In this document: positions 10,886 through 22,076 of the stretch, in pieces
Position numbering within the stretch: the first letter of the stretch is position 1
Layout: each line of letters starts with the position of its first letter
Source of the DNA: Entrophospora sp. SA101
Taxonomy: Eukaryota; Glomeromycota; Glomeromycetes; Entrophosporales; Entrophosporaceae
Direction of reading: 5' to 3'
Assembly: GCA_958430865.1 (NCBI GenBank)
Contig: CAUDNR010001602.1
Span: 12,914 to 76,913 of the forward strand
Length of the DNA: 64,000 nt
Notes under the pieces: model-generated
The model's database searches: none
What the model saw: the letters and a program-made list of their open reading frames with translations, nothing else
Told to the model about the DNA's origin: nothing
Position numbers and translations under genes: made by a program

Positions 10886-12890
10886 GTTAAATTATTTATT
10901 CGAAATAATTAATAATACTTTGTTATTTTTTGATTTTTAATGTTATATAATATACTTTTTTTTAATGATTTAAAAAAAGCCTTCGATTCATTTCTAAATT
11001 ATTTGTTCAAGAAAATTATAAGCATTGACTGTATTCCTTTATTGTGATATTATATAGGAATATTCGCACCACTTTTCTCCTCTTCTTAATCTCTTCCTTA
11101 ATTACCATTTCGTTATTGGTTACTCTATCATCAATTGATATATTCCCACGCAATTAGTGGCGAAATGAAAGAAAATCTATTTATTAAATTTTTAATATCA
11201 CTTTCTATTATTAAATTAGATTAGCTATATTCACAACCTCTACATTGTCCGGCAAAAGAAGAATACAGTCCTCTTCCAGCAATTATTAATGGTAATTGGA
11301 GTAACGTTGTCCCGAGCTTCTGCAACAAATTATACGGCCTTTTTAATATCAAATTCTTTAGAGTTTTTACCTTCATGTTATCTATTTTCTCTTAGTCAAA
11401 TAAATAAATAAAACATTATCTTTTTGTTGTTATTTAAATCCTTTTCTTGGATGTGAATGCATTTGTCGCCATAAATTCCGTATGTCTGTTACAATTCATG
11501 ATGAATATGCGTTATATATATTCCTTTTATAAATAAATTAAGTAATATCAAGATCACGCACGAACAAAACTTTTAAGGAACCGATTTTTGAAATATCCTG
11601 ATGAGTAAAGGATGAGAAATTTAACAGAGTTGGAAAACAAAACCCTTGATCTTCTTTTTCGTGTGGGACGATGTCCCATCCAGGGTGTTGCGGAAAAATT
11701 TTTAGTGATTGAGTATCTACTTGGTTCCCTTTTTTTGTGTGTATGTACACTTCCAAATTGCATACAAGTTGTAGAGTTTTTAAAAATCATTTCCAAAAAA
11801 AAAATAAAGATAAAATAAGTAGGCAGAGTTGGCATTGGACAACATCCTGGATATGTTCAAGGTATATTAAACTTGGCACTCTTGATGATAATAAATCTGA
11901 TGATGGTAGTTGGGGTAATTGATTGTCATTTTGAGTTGATGATTGGGGTTGGAGTTGTTCGGGTGAAGAAGGTTGTGTGGTTGTTTGTGATGTTGTTTTT
12001 GATCCTACACTTAATGGAATTATGTATTCGATCTACAGTTGCAGGGTAACATGTCAACCTTTATCACATGTGTTAAATTTAATAGGTTTCTTCATTCAAA
12101 CATGCAAGCACTGTGCAATTAAGCACCGTGGAATTTCTCCACAGCTGAAAAGAGGGATGAACAAGTCGGATGACTTCAGACAATCGAAATGCTTTAATCA
12201 ATGTTGGAATTTGACCATTAGCCGGCCAACATTATTGGCCAAAAATGGCCAGAATGGGCAAAACAGCAGTTTCCGTATGAGAGATGTAGATCTCCAACAG
12301 CCGTGTTGCCTTTTTCGTCTCTGATGTTTCTTAGTTCTTATAATTGTTTTTTTCTAATCTGACATTCATTTTTATATTAAAATTTTTTAATGAAGAAAAA
12401 TATCTCATTATTTTTATAATGAACTTGATGATTAATTAATGTAAAGAAAAACTTTCTAACAAATACCTTTTCATATTGAAAAGATGTTCTTCATATTAAG
12501 CTATAGTTATTCAAAGATGGTGTTACTTTTTCACTTCAAAGCCGAGATTTTTCCTAGTATCTAATGATGTATGACAAAACTTTTTAGTCGTTGACGTAAC
12601 TAAAGTATTGACTAGAGGTAGTTTCCCACTAGACCATTTTGACGATTTGGCCAAAGTAAAAGCACTTGATGTAATTAAAAATATTTGACGCAAGTAAAAA
12701 CACTTGATACAAGCAAGCAATAATGATAATGATAAAGTAGGATTATCAAAAGTGTAAAAATGTATGCCCCGAGACGAATAAAGAATTATTATATCATTTC
12801 CTGTATATTGCAATGATGCAAGAAGAATAATCATCATGGGAAGTTTATAAATGTTATAATTTAAATTAGAAATTTTACTTTGTTAGATTA
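10886..12890. other. Divergent intergenic block, no confident gene
   Basis: AT-rich with overlapping short frames on both strands (for example 11538-11835 and 11977-12324) that are not kept open in copy 2. Around 12220-12250 lies a small palindrome-rich patch (GGCCAACATTATTGGCC and TGGCCAAAAATGGCCA). From 10409 on, this stretch differs from copy 2 by frequent substitutions and short indels, unlike the flanking DNA. Confidence 0.5.
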
Positions 12891-12894
12891 CTTA

Positions 12895-13313
12895 TTTTTT
12901 TCCTCTTTTCTACAAATTAAAATCATTCTTTTATTATTACTTTTCATAAAATGTAAATGTTTTTTCGAATTTTTTAACTTTGAAGTTAGCTACGCGTAAT
13001 AGTGATACGCAATAATAATATTAATAGTATGCTTAAGCTGTCTTTGGTGTCTGAGTTTAAAATAACATAAATTGATCAATATTGGTACTTAGAACGAACG
13101 ACCTTTACATAACACATAAAGACAGGTTTTGATACATATTTAAATTCGTTGTTCGTTGTAACAAGATTCTATTAATAAATTCGATATAACAAAAGTTTTT
13201 TATTATTAAAAAAAAAATTTCATAAGTTTTAATTTTGTTTTCTATTTTTATCACTTTTAAATCTTCAAAGAATTTCTTTTATTATTGAATCACGATTGTT
13301 CTTCAAATAAAAA
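12895..13313 (+). promoter_or_regulatory. Kinase 5' flank, also present as a dispersed repeat
   Basis: The 400 bp before the kinase ATG are repeated, inverted and diverged, at 26245-26766, 35643-36164 and 59572-60093. The conserved blocks include TACGCAATAATAATATTAAT, GCTGTCTTTGGTGTCTGAG and AATCTTCAAAGAATTTCTTT. Copy 1 carries about 86 bp (about 13137-13230) that are absent from copy 2 and from the inverted copies, so this is probably an insertion. Shared promoter DNA among family members suggests similar regulation; this is inference. Confidence 0.55.
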
Positions 13314-15025
13314 ATGTTGTACGAAAAAATTGTTGTTACACGTCATTCAATTCTCCGCTCCACAAAGAAAAAGTTATTCTCATTTATTAAAACACCAAGT
13401 CGAATTTTATATTTTTACATAATGTCACATAATAAACTATTATCATCGTTATCACTAGAAAGAAGGGAAATTGTATTTAAAATTGATAATGGAATGCGTA
13501 ATAATGCTAATGCTAATAATTCTGATAAAGAAAGTAGAAAAGATTATTTTTTTTCATTAGTCAAGAAAAACAAGGAGCTTTCTGAAAATGAAAAAGAATT
13601 TTGTAAGGAAAGGTTTATTTATAATTTTGAATTAGGAAATGCATGAAATAAATCAGGAAAACCAAAAGAATGTAACAAATGTAAATTGACAAGTTACTCT
13701 GATAGGTTCTGTGAAGGTTGTATTAGTTTACAATTACAGAGTCTTTTCACCACCTGGACATCTGGAAATAACATAGTTGACAACTTTATTCAACAATCTC
13801 AAATACTTTCATCTTTTCCAAGATATATTTTAGAATGGATACCTTTTGAGCAATTCATAAAAGTAACAAAGTTGACAGAAGGTGGATTTAGTTCAATTTA
13901 TACTGCTACATGGACAAGAGGAAGTATTACTGATTATGACGAAAATAAAAAGGAATTTAGTTATTTAGAAGAGCAACTAGTAGTATTAAAAAATTTAAAT
14001 GATTCAAGTAATCCTGGAAAAGCATTTTTTGATGAGGTTGGTAGTTGTCATTTAAAACAAAATAAACAATACTGTATTATATAATACTAATTGATTTTAT
14101 TTATTTTCAGGCAGTAAATTATTGTAAAATTAAAACACCACTGATTGTTCGGTGTTATGGTATAACTAAATTCCCAGATAATGGAAATTATGCAATTGTT
14201 TTAAATTATTTATCAGATGGAAATTTAAGGGGTTACTTACAAAAAAGTCATTTAACATTAAAAGACAGAATTACAATATTTTATTATTTATGTTATGCAT
14301 TAAATGATATACATCGGAAAGATTTAATCCATTGTGATTTACATAGTGGTAATATACTTGTGCAAGGAGGTCATTGTTTTATTACAGACTTGGGATTATG
14401 TGGACCAATTGATGAAAAATCATCAAATAAAGTGTATGGAATTGTATCATATGTTGCACCCGAACTACTTAGAGGCAAAATTAATGCAAAGAACGCCAAA
14501 GAATCAGATATCTATAGTGTTGGGATGTTAATGTGGGAAGTATTTGCAGGTCATCCACCATTTGATGATAGAGCTCACAATCATCGTTTGATTTTTGATA
14601 TATGTGCAAAAGGTTTACGACCACCAATATTACCTGGGATGCCTGGAGATTATGTGCAAATGATGCAGAAGTGTTGGGATGTAGATCCATCAAAAAGACC
14701 AACTATTGGAGAGCTTTGTGATTTTGCTGATAATAAACTAGATGATATTATTAAAAATGAAAGTTTGAAAAACAATAGTAAGAATAATAGTTTAATAAAA
14801 AGATTATTCAAGTTTCCTAAAATTAAAAATCATGATAGCAGCAGCAGCGGTGGTAATAATGCTTCGCAACAAGCACACAAATCACACCCAGATGCATATC
14901 ATAAAAGTAGAATACTAGATGAAGAGATTGCTCAATCAAAAAGCTTGAAAATTTATACAAGTAAAGATAGTTCGTTAAACAATCTTGATTTTAACACTCT
15001 CCTCTTAAATACTGAAGGTGAATAA
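13314..15025 (+). pseudogene. Rhizophagus-type protein kinase, interrupted by one in-frame TGA
   Basis: Two exons, 13314..14036 and 14111..15025, joined by a 74-bp intron with a GTTGGT donor. Together they span 545 codons with a single nonsense codon (TGA, 13644-13646, codon 111). Both sides of the TGA are in the same frame. Before it comes a Lys/Glu-rich leader. After it comes a possible Zn-binding element, CNKC...CEGC, then the kinase domain: GGFSSIYTATW (Gly loop), VVLKNL (Lys), HCDLHSGN (catalytic loop, D317, Cys in place of Arg), DLG in place of DFG, VAPELL, DIYSVGMLMWEV and RPTIGEL. The Ser/Asn-rich tail ends HPDAYHKSRILDEE. It is a TKL-like Ser/Thr kinase of the family hugely expanded in Glomeromycotina. 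The TGA could come from CGA by a CpG transition. With one stop only, the locus is a young pseudogene, a stop-allele or a read-through gene. Copy 2 has lost it by deletion. Confidence 0.8.
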
Positions 15026-15660
15026 AAATTTCATTATTAATTAATTAATTAGAACTATCCATTAATTATTACTAACAATGCTTTTTATTTACATTTAATT
15101 CTAATAATTAAAAGAAGGAATCGATGATGACTAATTTAATCTCCACTATAAATTATTTGTTATAATTATTTGATTATTTTATTTCTTATAGCTAAATTAT
15201 TTTGAAATAATAAACTTTTTGATTCTTGTTAAATGGTGGTATCATTTCGGCCAATTAACAATTATGGCTTAACTTTTGGATACTCTTGTCAGTTAATTAG
15301 TTTACAAATTTACATTGGTTCCCTCTTTCTTGCACCTAGACGAATCTGCAAGCACACTTAATGGTACCAGATAAATGTAAATAAATAAATATGGCCTTTT
15401 ACAAAACTCGAGAGCTTCTATAAAGTTCCTTTTATTCACTTGTGATCGATTTATTCGTTTACATTTATTGACTCTCTTTAGTTTACTTGAAAAACAACTC
15501 AAGTAGCTTGTTTAACTGCCTTACGTTTAGTATTTCTAATTAACCTTTGGACGGTACTTTGTTAATACTCACTAATTAACCAACGTTAATCCTAACCTTG
15601 CTTGCTTGTTCATTAAAGCAAATAAACGTGGCTTTTTACAAAGCTCCACAATTGTTACCT
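15026..15660. repeat. Kinase 3'-flank repeat (second member)
   Basis: Matches 167-960 and copy 2 48743-49430. Around 15295 copy 1 lacks a stretch (CAAGTAATTCGGTGCTTGTC and neighbours) that is present both in 485-530 and in copy 2 near 49040-49060. The deletion is therefore derived in this copy and probably arose between repeated TTAATTAG words. Confidence 0.65.
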
Positions 15661-16130
15661 TTTACCAAGACATTAACTACACCTGTTGCTTTTATCAAGG
15701 CGCTTAAACAAAGAAAATAAAGACAATATTTTTATTTAATGATTAATTTTTATCAGAGTTTTATTTTATTAGAATGTTAATTATCCTCTGCGAGGACTTT
15801 AATGAAATTTTCGTTGATCGATACAATAAGGATAAAGATTATTGCAAAAGTAACTTAATCAATAAATATTGATATTATAATTATTTACATAAATAATTAA
15901 TACACTAAAATTAATTAACCTGGAACATAAAATACCAAATCAGGAGAGATTGGGGTGCACGAGAAAAATATAAAAAAAAGACCTTGGAATATATATTTAT
16001 AAGTTTTTTTGTAAGCTTTTATATTTTATTTGCCTTTAAAGCAATTTTACTTGCGTAATAGTTTTACAACTTTGGTAACATTTCGTCAAACAACATTAAA
16101 AGGGGTTAAAAAGAAAAAATAGACCAGTAT
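15661..16130. other. AT-rich DNA, no gene seen
   Basis: No open frame or family signal. Two substitutions against copy 2 are visible near 16012 and 16031. Confidence 0.5.
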
Positions 16131-16148
16131 TTAACAATAAAAATAAGT

Positions 16149-16385
16149 TTATTTTTCTTCTTTTAAATGTTTTTGCTTTTTGTTGGGTAATAGCACATCT
16201 TCATTCTGCTTTTTTTTTCTAACATTTATTATTTTTCTTTCTTCTTGGTAAATTTCATAGGAAATCCTTTCTTTCCTTAGATAAGCTTCCATTGCCTGAG
16301 TATCATTTATTTTGAAAATGTAAGGGGCAATTTTCTCACCTTGTTCCTTTTTCAAAATACTTCTAATGGTGCTGTAAATTCTTGG
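16149..16385 (-). pseudogene. Lys-rich C-terminal fragment of an unknown protein
   Basis: The minus strand reads WNPRIYSTIRSILKKEQGEK, then IAPYIFKINDTQAMEAYLRK, a charged helix and a Lys-rich end resembling a nuclear localisation signal (KKKQNE, NKKQKHLKEEK). The frame is open upstream of the first usable Met, which suggests the 3' end of a longer gene whose front is missing. I do not recognise the family. It is identical at 49919-50155. Confidence 0.35.
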
Positions 16386-16412
16386 GTTCCATAATGTAAA
16401 TTAACTTCATAT

Positions 16413-16572
16413 TGATATTAACTATTTTTATATAGAGGTAATTCTATATATCAAGAAAAAAACAAATATAACGAATGGGAGATTTTAATAATCACATTAC
16501 TAAATTTTGATCCCTGAAATTTTTGTAATACCAATGTTCACTTTGTCTGGCTTTGTTGCAGTCTGCCCCAAA
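16413..16572. repeat. Dispersed repeat containing the left TIR, shared with 26094-26250
   Basis: Both places share TTTTATATAG, GGGAGATTTTAATAAT, CACATTACTAAATTTTGATC and the TIR core CAATGTTCACTTTG, with small differences. The repeat boundary at its right end coincides with the start of the inverted kinase fragment at 26245. Confidence 0.6.
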
Positions 16573-17315
16573 TAAAATGATATATTGTTGACATTCACAA
16601 AATAAAATCTTTTTAAGATTAGTATTAATAGAAATGTCTTTCTTAGTAATACTGACCCGAGACCGACCCGTTAGGAGACTGTCAAAATACTATATATTTT
16701 GAACTAGACATATTAATATCCTAAAACAATTTAGACACCCATAAGGCGACACAATAATAATATTACGTTTCACAACATTATTCATTATCAATCAATGAAA
16801 TGAAATTAGTCTCAATAGAATTATAGAAAAAAACAATTTGAATTTGGATGCAAATAAAAATATATTGGAATTTTCAATTCTTCTATCAAATGAATCAATT
16901 TGTTGTTACTTCACAAGATCCAAATTATTTACAACTGTAAGAATTATAATAATAATAAGATTCATTATCACATAGTCCTAAATCGTAAAAATTAATTTTA
17001 TCTATAGTAATATTAGCACATGACATATTATCAATTTAAAAATAAATATTGAATGGTGCTATTCAGCTACCAAGACTTGGTCTGTGACACTAAAATATCT
17101 TTTTGAATGACATTTCTTTCTAATATATGATAGGTGTTCTAGGAAAAAGGGATCAAAACGTACAATCAAACCTTGTCACAGCAGATCAATGGGACACATA
17201 AGAAATTTTATTTAATAGTCGCAGGACATTGCGTAACTACAGTGGGTCAACGTCACTCACTAATTAAAATTTTAGATGGGGCATACTGCAACAAAACCAA
17301 ACAAAGTGAACATTG
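16532..17315. mobile_element. 784-bp non-coding element with about 47-bp terminal inverted repeats (MITE-like)
   Basis: The left end starts CAATGTTCACTTTGTCTGGC and the reverse complement of the right end starts CAATGTTCACTTTGTTTGGT. Over about 47 bp the two ends differ at five positions. The interior has no long open frame, so this is a non-autonomous DNA-transposon-like element. I see no convincing target-site duplication, and the left-end homology extends outward (16413 onward) in the second occurrence, so the superfamily cannot be named. The element is also at 50302-51085 in copy 2. Confidence 0.6.
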
Positions 17316-18015
17316 AGCTACTAAAAGGCTTTGAAAAGCAAGAAGCTTTAACAGCCTCCGTGACAATGATACAATTTCAATAAACTCCAAAGCCATACGT
17401 TCTCCCCTGAAATTTTAAAATGATTTTAGAAGTTTAATAAAATATATAGAGTTTTGACTCACACCCTAATTCTCATTACCATAAACCTGTCATTTTCACC
17501 ATTAATTATACATGTTCATCCGCTCAAATGACATGGTAATGATAACTTGACAAAATATGGAATCATCCACAAGTTATTAATATGTATGCACTCTTTACAC
17601 ACTCAGCATTTCAAAGTCAAACAATACTGGTATATTAAATTAAAAGGTTTTTTATTAAGAGTGAATTATGATTACTCCACAATTAATTTCTAATATATTG
17701 ACGACATCAGCTCTTACAGGGTAATAATATTTCCAATAACTGATTTTATGCTGTTTAATGATAAACCTCAGACTCTTAAATATCATGATTTGTTAGCCAT
17801 GAAAATACCCAATCATTTGCATCGTAATAATTCCATATATGATTTTTGCCTTGTCAGCATTAATTTAAAAAGAGAATTATAATAGAAACAATTCAGGTCA
17901 AAATTTGTTCATTCATGGACATATGGTAGTTTCCATTGATATATATAAGCTTGAATTATTCCCTGATCAAAACTTTTTTTCTTTGCTTCTACATTACAAA
18001 CATAAAATTGGTTGA
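17316..18015. other. AT-rich DNA with weak coding-like traces
   Basis: On the minus strand, about 17930-18100 can be read as YLDFVGGDISAAFEQELEG and then VEAKKKSFDQGIIQ, which resembles the EAK...QG stretch of restriction-endonuclease-fold proteins common in Rhizophagus. Stops interrupt it. No gene is claimed. Confidence 0.3.
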
Positions 18016-18303
18016 ATTAATAACAAATTCAATTCTTCAATTGGCTGGCTGAAACAATTTTTCCTTCAAGTTCTTGTTCAAAAGCAGCAGAGATGTCACC
18101 ACCCACAAAATCTAAATAATACATTATTGTTATTATTAATAAATACAAGACTTGATGATATCCAAACATTATTTGAATACACTAGAAGCCAAAAGGATTA
18201 TAGGAAAAATGAATTCTTTTCTTTTGCTTCTTTACCAATATTTATTGGGCCAGCTTGGTGGGAAACTAGCTGTGATTCAAGAGATTTATGGATTAAAAAA
18301 TAA
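18016..18303 (+). pseudogene. Uncharacterised coding-like exon without a start codon
   Basis: This frame is open for 95 codons with no ATG and ends at TAA 18301-18303. Its second half has protein-like composition: TRLDDIQTLFEYTRSQ, then FFSFASLPIFIGPAWWETS. A second short coding-like stretch follows a plausible acceptor (ATTTATATTTCAG, ending 18394): VLYPETFSSKNLLNKMEHFF, then SGCKCSCNPK. These may be exons of a decayed or unannotated gene. I do not recognise the family. Confidence 0.35.
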
Positions 18304-18539
18304 TGGGTTCTATTCAAATTTTTAATATAAATGCTGGATCTTCTGATTCATGCTCATTTATGAAAGTGACCATGAACCCAAATTTATATTTCAGTTTTGT
18401 ATCCTGAAACATTTTCATCAAAAAATCTATTAAATAAAATGGAACATTTTTTTAGTGGGTGTAAATGTAGTTGTAACCCCAAAATATAACCATAAGCATA
18501 AATTTGAATAATGAAAGTAACCTTTCCTCTTCAAATCCA

Positions 18540-18965
18540 TAAATTTTTGATACATATTTCCATTCAAATTCATTAAAGGCAAGCCTCCCATTTTTTTTGA
18601 CTTTTCTATGATGATACCTTCTATTCTTCTTCTTCGAGAAGAGTTATTGTTCTGTGAATGGGAATGATGATTTTATTATGGTATCAATATACCAAACATT
18701 CCCTCAAATGATTCATTTTGCGCCCTACCAGATTCTTCATTGGTAAGCACAATTAATAAATCCTGTAACTTCTTTATTTGTCCCTCCCAAGAATTTACCT
18801 TCCTCTTTCTCTCCTTCCAATTCCTCTTTCTCCTTTCTTTCCATTTTTATACTTTCTCTTTTTCAATTCCCTCCTAATATCACTCAATTTATCTAATTAA
18901 TTAAGATATCTATCGCACCTTCTATGAGTCTCTTGGAGCTCTTCCTCAATCATTTTTAATTCTTA
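18540..18965 (-). pseudogene. Fossil of a coiled-coil protein gene
   Basis: Read on the minus strand, in-frame pieces separated by stops and frameshifts give MIEEELQETHRRCDRYLN, a Lys/Glu/Arg-rich helix, SWEGQIKKLQDLLIVLTNEE, GRAQNESFEGMFG and GRLAFNEFEWKYVSKIYGF. The heptad-like charged pattern is that of a coiled-coil protein. Several stops show it is not expressed as one product. The family is unknown to me, possibly transposon-borne. Confidence 0.4.
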
Positions 18966-21090
18966 TTTTCCTATGAGATGGAAATTGAATTAATATCAAA
19001 ACGGTCAATTATCGTCAAGAAGATGCCTTTATTTTCTCTTGGTTCTTTTAGTTCTTTCGATTTATACAATTTTCGAATGATGATAAGTTGCAGTGTTTGC
19101 TACTACAACCATTCTTTTAATAACTAACTAGAATAGCAACAGACCCAGCAATTACTTGTTGTTATTTTTTTGGCTTCTTCTTTCTTTTAATTTCTTGTCT
19201 TTTGGCATCTTGGTATATAAATAGACAAAAAATTATTATACGCGTATTGGGTTGCACAAGAAACCCCTATTTTTTTTTGACACAATTCATTTTTTTTTTT
19301 TTTACAATTTATTTAATTTATTTTTACAAGACGAGGAAACGTGAATGTTGTTTAGTATGGTGGGTGTTTGGTATTAAATAAGACATGTTGTTTATTGATG
19401 GTGAGAGGTACTTTATTTTTTTGTATTGATTTATTTTTATTGTTTTATATAAATGTATTGACATATGTCTTTTATTTTTTATATAAAATATCTTGTTAAA
19501 ATCAAAATGTGGAACAGAACTTGTAGTGTCTCTTTAGGTATTTATTACATAAGATCCTTGATAAATAAAGTTACATGTATGTTTTTAATAGTGAGTGCCA
19601 TAATTAATTTTTGACTTTTGACCTTCGAACTTGGATCTTTGAATTCACCAAACCAATTTGGGCTGCATGTATAATCAAGGCAACACAACTGTTGAAAAAG
19701 AAACAATTCAATTATGAAACAATTCAAGAAGAAACATTTCGATATGCAATATTTGATTTACAAATGTTGAAGTTCATTTGAAATATTACAGTCATTCTTA
19801 TGTTCCTTGTGTTTACGAGGCTAATTTTGACCTGATGGATCAAAAGATACAATGATGCAACTAAATTTTCAGGTGGAAATACGTGGCTTTGGAATTTATT
19901 GAAGCTGCATCAATGTCAAGGATGTCTTACCTACAGCACCTAACCAGAGAAGGCTGCAGACATGTTGGCTGAAGAGTTACCTGCAACGATCCTACCTCTA
20001 GGGTGAAGATCGCTGGCTCTGTGACTAAGAAATTGCAATCTGGAGGTTGTTTGCAACCTGATCGAAGAGTTGCAATGTTAGGTGTACATAACCTTCTAGA
20101 TCTATCAAAGCAATGGGAACCTGCAACTCATTTCAATCAAGCTCAGGAAAGAATTCAATTCTGGAAATTACATCTTTTCTTTTTTAAAAAGCCCCTCCAC
20201 GTTCTGGCATCAAGAGGAAAGTCATAAAATGGTTTTGTTTTATGTAATTATTTCCTAAATTTCCCGCTTCTTTGACGATATCCAAATTTATAATTTTGGG
20301 CTTTTGCCCAAACAGTCCCCTGCCCTAGCACAAAACTTTGTTTGTAAATGGATGTGCTCTTACATTAGCTTGGAAAATTTTCAAAACTCTTTGAAACTGA
20401 TTTAGACACTATTAAAAAACCATTCGAAACTTGTTTCAAAATAGTTTAGAAAATTATCTGGAGTTTAGAAAGGCAGTTCTAAGTGTGCCATTCAGCAAAA
20501 CAGCAACCCAGGTTACAACCTCCTGTTCCAGAATTTCAAATAATTTGCAAATGCCAACATAATTCTAGAAGAGAAGATAACACAAAGCAATCGTCATAAA
20601 GTGCCAACTCTCATCAGTGGCCAATGATCATATGGTAACAGCCGAGACTGGCCTGAGGGGAAGATAAGGAAAGTTTTTGTCCACCTTGAAAAAACCTTCC
20701 AACATGTTCGGGGAGCTTTCACCCGTGAAAAAAAAAAATTCCATGGTGCTGAAAAGTATTTTAATTGTGCGGACCTGCATGTTGTGATAGGAAATTTTTA
20801 TTAAATCTGACACCTGTAATCATATCATCAAATTTTATTATTCATAAAGAACCATAAATTGTAATCAGGGGATTTCTTTTTTTGATACCAGAAATCTGGG
20901 TAGACGCACATTATTGTTTCGAAATCAGGTTCCTTAAAAAGTTTGATTTCTGCATGGTCTTGGTATTATTTATTATTGAGATGATATTTTGTCAATGATG
21001 ATATATCAGATGTATTGAGTAATCATCATATTAGATGAGGCGAGGAGGTTGTTGAAAATAAAAATAAGTAAAGAAAATGAAAATGAGATC
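18966..21090. other. Intergenic DNA without confident genes
   Basis: Contains T-runs near 19270-19310 and a somewhat more GC-rich patch at about 19870-20230. A 74-codon plus-strand frame in that patch (20003-20227) has no recognisable motif. Other short frames (19545-19727, 20628-20813) look random. Confidence 0.45.
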
Positions 21091-21098
21091 TTGAAGGT

Positions 21099-21163
21099 GG
21101 AGAGGAATGTTTTTAGAAGAGGAGAGGAATGTTTTTAGAAGAGGAGAGGAATGAGTTGGAAGA
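21099..21163. repeat. 22-bp minisatellite, about three units
   Basis: The unit GGAGAGGAATGTTTTTAGAA plus GA occurs at 21099-21120 and 21121-21142. A third, altered unit occurs at 21143-21163. It lies just before the 443-bp tandem duplication, so the locus may be prone to slippage. It is also present at 54869-54933. Confidence 0.8.
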
Positions 21164-21190
21164 AAAGAATAAGTCGGAAGCAACACAGAC

Positions 21191-22076
21191 AAAATGAGAA
21201 AACAAAGTAATTAACTGGACATGACTTCCACAAAGGTAAAATTACAAAGTGAACATAAAATTATATATAATGGGATAAGTGTATATGAAAAATAATAACA
21301 AAAATGATGGATCTACTGAATACCAAAAAGCAGTTGATTTTTTAGAAAAAGATTTTGGTTGTGGTCGCACTTCAAAGAATTCCCCGAAGAACAATTTGCA
21401 GAATTACACGAATCCTTTCAAGCTCTTCTCAAGACAGATTTTTGATGGCCCAAATTAAGGAAATGAATGGTGGATCAACAAGTACTAGTAGGCGCCTTAA
21501 AAGAGACTAAAAGAATTTTCTATTGTTGGGATCATAATACACTACTTTTCCAAAAAATCTCTCAATATGCTAGGAATTGGTAGAACTTACTTTGAAAATA
21601 TTAGAAGCCACCTGATAAACGTTGGAATATATCAAAATGAGAAAACAAAGTAATTAACTGGACATGACTTCCACAAAGGTAAAATTACAAAGTGAACATA
21701 AAATTATATATAATGGGATAAGTGTATATGAAAAATAATAACAAAAATGATGGATCTACTGAATACCAAAAAGCAGTTGATTTTTTAGAAAAAGATTTTG
21801 GTTGTGGTCGCACTTCAAAGAATTCCCCGAAGAACAATTTGCAGAATTACACGAATCCTTTCAAGCTCTTCTCAAGACAGATTTTTGATGGCCCAAATTA
21901 AGGAAATGAATGGTGGATCAACAAGTACTAGTAGGCGCCTTAAAAGAGACTAAAAGAATTTTCTATTGTTGGGATCATAATACACTACTTTTCCAAAAAA
22001 TCTCTCAATATGCTAGGAATTGGTAGAACTTACTTTGAAAATATTAGAAGCCACCTGATAAACGTTGGAATATATC
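21191..22076. repeat. Two tandem units of 443 bp (copy 1 only)
   Basis: Units 21191-21633 and 21634-22076 appear identical. Both begin AAAATGAGAAAACAAAGTAA and end AACGTTGGAATATATC. Copy 2 has one unit (54961-55403). The junctions share only CA, which suggests microhomology-mediated or replication-slippage duplication. The unit holds a broken frame (MKNNNKNDGSTEYQKAVDFL, then in a shifted frame PEEQFAELHESFQALLKTDF), so it duplicates part of a decayed gene of unknown family. Confidence 0.9.

Noticed and set aside
11221..11376. 51-codon minus-strand ORF (KTLKNLILKRPYNLLQKLG)
   Set aside because: In copy 2 a 2-bp difference near the start gives an early stop, so the frame is not kept in the divergent block.
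12523..12837. 104-codon minus-strand ORF
   Set aside because: Interrupted in copy 2, composition is not protein-like and no motif is recognised.
13600..13656. Intron (GTAAGG ... AAATCAG) that would remove the kinase TGA
   Set aside because: Splicing 13601-13655 joins T to GA and makes a new TGA, and it removes leader residues that look conserved. The plain nonsense codon explains the data better.
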